Source: Solirubrobacterales bacterium
GTDB lineage: Bacteria; Actinomycetota; Thermoleophilia; Solirubrobacterales; Solirubrobacteraceae
Length of the DNA stretch: 38,889 nucleotides
Assembly: GCA_019247075.1 (NCBI GenBank)
Contig: JAFAPR010000008.1
Span: forward strand, 67,074-105,962
Direction of reading: 5' to 3'
Shown here: positions 36,574-38,889 of the stretch, in pieces
How positions within the stretch are numbered: the first letter of the stretch is position 1
How the letters are laid out: each line of letters opens with the position of its first letter
Position numbers and translations under genes: made by a program
The notes under the pieces: model-generated
What the model was told of the DNA's origin: nothing
What the model saw: the letters and a program-made list of their open reading frames with translations, nothing else
The model's database searches: none

Positions 36574-37241
36574 TGCACACCGCGCAGGAGCTCTCGAGCT
36601 CCGACTTTGCGATCGAAGTCGCGGGCAGGTCGGCGAGCCTTCAAGACCTCTTTCCCGGCTTCGGCGAACGGGACCGCGCCGGCGTCGTGGTGCGCCGGCC
36701 GTGCGGCGCGGTCGGGGCGAGCACCTTGCTTCTCGCGGCCGTGACCGCGTTCTATGACATCCAGCGCGAGAAAAGCGAGGACTTCTTCATCTATCCCGAC
36801 TACTTCCTGTTTCACGCCGACAGGCTCTGGGGTGACCACGGCATGCTCGACGTCTGGCCCTCGCACAAGGAGGTCGTCATCGCCGACGAGCCGGAAGAAC
36901 TGCTGCGGGCGGTCAACGACAGGGCGATCACGCGGCTCGTGGTGCAGGACGGTCCGCCCCGACCGCTGGCGTTCGAGCGGGAATCACTTGCCAGCGCCCG
37001 TCAGCGGATTGTCACGGCGCTGGCCTACTCGGCGTCCGGGCGGGTGAGCGACCCCGATGTCCGGCTGGCCGGCAACGGCGTGACCGAGTCGTACGTGGCC
37101 GCCGTACTGGATCGGTCGGAGGGGATTGCGCCGGGGGACAGAGATGAGCTCGCGGCCGGGCGAGACCGGCTCCACGAAGAAGGGTTGCCGGTCGAGACCT
37201 ACCGCCGCCTGACCCTGGACGAGGCGCTGGCGCGGCTCTAG
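36573..37241 (+). CDS. Conserved-looking protein of unknown function
   Basis: The protein has 222 residues, ATG overlapping the stop of the GFA-family gene by one base, so the two are co-translated. A central region has aromatic and acidic patches (SEDFFIYPDYFLFHADRLWGDHG, then DVWPSHKEVVIADEPEEL). No Cys cluster, membrane helix, signal peptide or nucleotide motif is visible. The C-terminal 40 residues look helical and charged. Not recognised. Its coding character is good: no other frame in this stretch reads as a protein. Confidence 0.75.
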   Translation: MHTAQELSSSDFAIEVAGRSASLQDLFPGFGERDRAGVVVRRPCGAVGASTLLLAAVTAFYDIQREKSEDFFIYPDYFLFHADRLWGDHGMLDVWPSHKEVVIADEPEELLRAVNDRAITRLVVQDGPPRPLAFERESLASARQRIVTALAYSASGRVSDPDVRLAGNGVTESYVAAVLDRSEGIAPGDRDELAAGRDRLHEEGLPVETYRRLTLDEALARL

Positions 37242-37270
37242 TTGGCCGATACGCGCGCCCCAGCCGGGCC

Positions 37271-37717
37271 TCAGTGCGCGGGCGGTTCCCAGCCTTCGAG
37301 CACCGTGGGCTTCCAGTCGGCCCCCACGGTGCGGGTGTCCTCGACCCACGGTCCCAGCTCCGGCTGGGGGAACTTGGCGTGGATCTCCTTCAACCTCACG
37401 CCGTACGAGTTCCCTGACTCCAGGTGCTTTATGAGCACCTTGCGCGCGATCTCGTCCTCGCGGCCCTCCGGGATGGGGAAGTAAATCTTCAGGAAGGAGT
37501 TCGAGTAGCGGTCGAATACAGCCGGTACGCCCTCCTCCTGGAGTAGGTTCACGTCCTCCAGCCAGTTGAGGTCCTGACCCGGCGTTGCGGCCATCAGATC
37601 GACGTCCTGCACTAGCGAGATGTCCTCCTGGTATGGGAAACGGTGGCCGGCTAGGTACTCCGCGTCGATCGCGATCACCTTCTGGGGCTCGGCCGGCATG
37701 TGCTGCGCCTCTGTCAC
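37271..37717 (-). CDS. Unknown protein coupled to the glutamate-synthase-like gene
   Basis: The protein has 148 residues from a GTG that overlaps the upstream gene's stop by four bases. It is acidic, with VIAIDAEYLAGHRFPYQEDISLVQDVDL near the start and SNSFLKIYFPIPEGREDEIARKVLIKHLE in the middle. No cluster, helix or signal motif stands out. It is not a GXGXG-domain (GlxC/MgsB) or amidotransferase (GlxB/MgsA) partner, which one would expect beside an MgsC-type protein. It may be a new accessory subunit. Not recognised. Confidence 0.75.
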   Translation of the reverse strand: MTEAQHMPAEPQKVIAIDAEYLAGHRFPYQEDISLVQDVDLMAATPGQDLNWLEDVNLLQEEGVPAVFDRYSNSFLKIYFPIPEGREDEIARKVLIKHLESGNSYGVRLKEIHAKFPQPELGPWVEDTRTVGADWKPTVLEGWEPPAH

Positions 37718-38889
37718 GGCGCCATCCCCGAGGGAGCGTCACCCACCGGCTCGCGCTCGGGTGCCAGGTAGTCGATCGGGTTCTCGAGGTGGCGTTCGAG
37801 CAGCCCCCTGATCTCCTCGAGTGTCCGCTCCTCGGAGACGCCAGGGATGTAGTTTGTGCCCGCAAGCGGCACGCGCGCCATCGCCGCTGCCTCGGTGGTC
37901 AGCGCGCAGAGGTCCTCCGGCTCGAGGCTGTGGACGTCTGTCTTGCCGCACGCCCGGGCGAGCATCTGGCACTCGAGCGTCATCGAGTGCAGCAGGTTGT
38001 ACACGCGGTTGGCCGCCTCGTCTACGACCAGGCGTTTGCGCAGCTCTGGATCCTGGGTCGTGATCCCGACCGGACAGCGCCCAGTGTGGCAGTGGTAGCA
38101 GCGACCGGCGGGCACCCCCACAGTGCCCTCGTAGTCGGTCACGCCGGGGATCTCCTTGTTGCAGTTGAGCGCCATCAACGCCGCCGTGCCGAACGCCACC
38201 GCGTTGGCGCCGAGCGCGAGAGCCTTGGCGACGTCGGCTCCGTTGCGAATCCCGCCGGCCACGACGAGGTCGATCTCGTCGGCCAAGCCGACGTCCTCGA
38301 GCGCCCGGCGGGCCTCGGGGATCGCGGCCAGCAGTGGGATGCCTGTCTCCTCGGTGGCGATGTGCGGGCCTGCGCCGGTGCTGCCCTCGGCGCCGTCGAG
38401 GTAGATGATGTCGGGCCCGCACTTGGCGGCCATGCGAACGTCGTCGTAGACGCGGGCGGCCCCGAGCTTGAGCTGGACCGGGATCTGGTAGTCCGTCGCC
38501 TCCCGGATCTCCTGAACCTTGAGCGACAGGTCGTCGGGTCCCAACCAGTCGGGGTGCCGCGCGGGCGAGCGCTGGTCGATGCCCGCCGGGAGAGAGCGCA
38601 TCTCCGCTACCTGTTCGGTCACTTTCTGACCCATCAGGTGGCCGCCTAACCCCACCTTGCAACCCTGGCCGATGAAGAACTCGACGCCGTCGGCGAGCAT
38701 CAGGTGGTGGGGGTTGAAGCCGTAGCGGCTCTGGATCACCTGGTAGTACCACTTCGTGGAGAGCTCCCGCTCGGGCGGGATCATGCCGCCCTCGCCAGAG
38801 CAGGTGGCGCTGCCAGCCATCGAGGCGCCCTTTGCCAGCGCCATCTTCGCCTCCAGTGACAGCGCGCCGAAGCTCATCCCGGTGATGTA
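37714..38889 (-). CDS. Glutamate-synthase-like FMN protein (MgsC/GltS domain), 5' end cut
   Basis: About 391 residues are visible; the frame continues past the window edge (YITG precedes MSFGALS), so the N-terminus is missing. This is the FMN/Fe-S synthase domain of glutamate synthase large subunit: MSFGALSLEAKMALAKGA, SGEGGM, GQGCKVGLGGHL, LDGAEGSTGAGP, VAGGIRNGADVAKALALGANAVAFGTAAL and the cluster motif CYHCHTGRCPVGI. Stand-alone versions include MgsC of N-methylglutamate synthase (methylamine assimilation) and other amine-linked synthases. With a sox/mgd-type operon and a trimethylamine dehydrogenase in the window, N-methylglutamate synthesis is an attractive role. Partner genes would lie beyond the right edge. 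A generic glutamate synthase-family enzyme is the alternative. Confidence 0.88.
   Translation of the reverse strand, partial: YITGMSFGALSLEAKMALAKGASMAGSATCSGEGGMIPPERELSTKWYYQVIQSRYGFNPHHLMLADGVEFFIGQGCKVGLGGHLMGQKVTEQVAEMRSLPAGIDQRSPARHPDWLGPDDLSLKVQEIREATDYQIPVQLKLGAARVYDDVRMAAKCGPDIIYLDGAEGSTGAGPHIATEETGIPLLAAIPEARRALEDVGLADEIDLVVAGGIRNGADVAKALALGANAVAFGTAALMALNCNKEIPGVTDYEGTVGVPAGRCYHCHTGRCPVGITTQDPELRKRLVVDEAANRVYNLLHSMTLECQMLARACGKTDVHSLEPEDLCALTTEAAAMARVPLAGTNYIPGVSEERTLEEIRGLLERHLENPIDYLAPEREPVGDAPSGMAP

Overview
The window is a GC-rich, densely packed stretch of bacterial DNA in which gene starts and stops often overlap. The most likely host is an actinobacterium, probably class Thermoleophilia (Solirubrobacterales or Gaiellales type). 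That placement is inferred from the high GC content, the frequent GTG and TTG starts, the actinobacterial-looking flavoenzymes, and two small lineage-type proteins: a divergent UspA-like protein and a zinc-ribbon membrane protein. No rRNA, tRNA, CRISPR array, insertion sequence or phage gene was seen, and no gap between genes exceeds 300 bases.

Left part (1-12272), one-carbon oxidation. A NuoE-NuoF fusion and an Fe-S protein resembling the N-terminal third of formate dehydrogenase alpha come first. Next is a short remnant of an unrelated FAD oxidoreductase, which suggests a rearrangement scar. A HAD phosphatase and a divergent LysR regulator follow. Then comes a forward operon, soxD-soxA-soxG-soxB (heterotetrameric sarcosine oxidase or N-methylglutamate dehydrogenase type), followed by formate-tetrahydrofolate ligase and a cyclodeaminase-type methenyl-THF cyclohydrolase. 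Together these could take N-methyl groups through tetrahydrofolate to formate and CO2.

Middle (12269-18405), a reverse-strand operon. It encodes a trimethylamine dehydrogenase-like flavoprotein, ETF beta, ETF alpha and a membrane Fe-S oxidoreductase with a NarI-like domain. This reads as a complete chain from methylamine to quinone. A USP-like gene, an APC-type permease with a very good sigma70-type promoter, and a second USP lie next to it.

Right-centre (21773-31568), an amine or amino-acid catabolic region of unknown pathway. It holds an agmatinase-family ureohydrolase, an SDR, a luciferase-like flavin enzyme, a flavin amine oxidase, an acyl-CoA ligase, a class III aminotransferase, and two paralogous DapB/2,4-diaminopentanoate-dehydrogenase-like proteins, one in each divergent arm.

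Right end (31655-38889). A three-gene operon encodes an Fe-S oxidoreductase, an FAD-linked oxidase and an 86-residue unknown. After it come a PuuB/OrdL-like amine oxidase, a GFA-family protein overlapping an unknown gene, and a glutamate-synthase-like FMN protein (MgsC type, cut by the window edge) overlapping a 148-residue unknown. Overall this looks like a catabolic island for methylated amines and other amines, feeding electrons to ETF/quinone and carbon to the folate pool. The substrates of the right-hand modules cannot be fixed from sequence alone.
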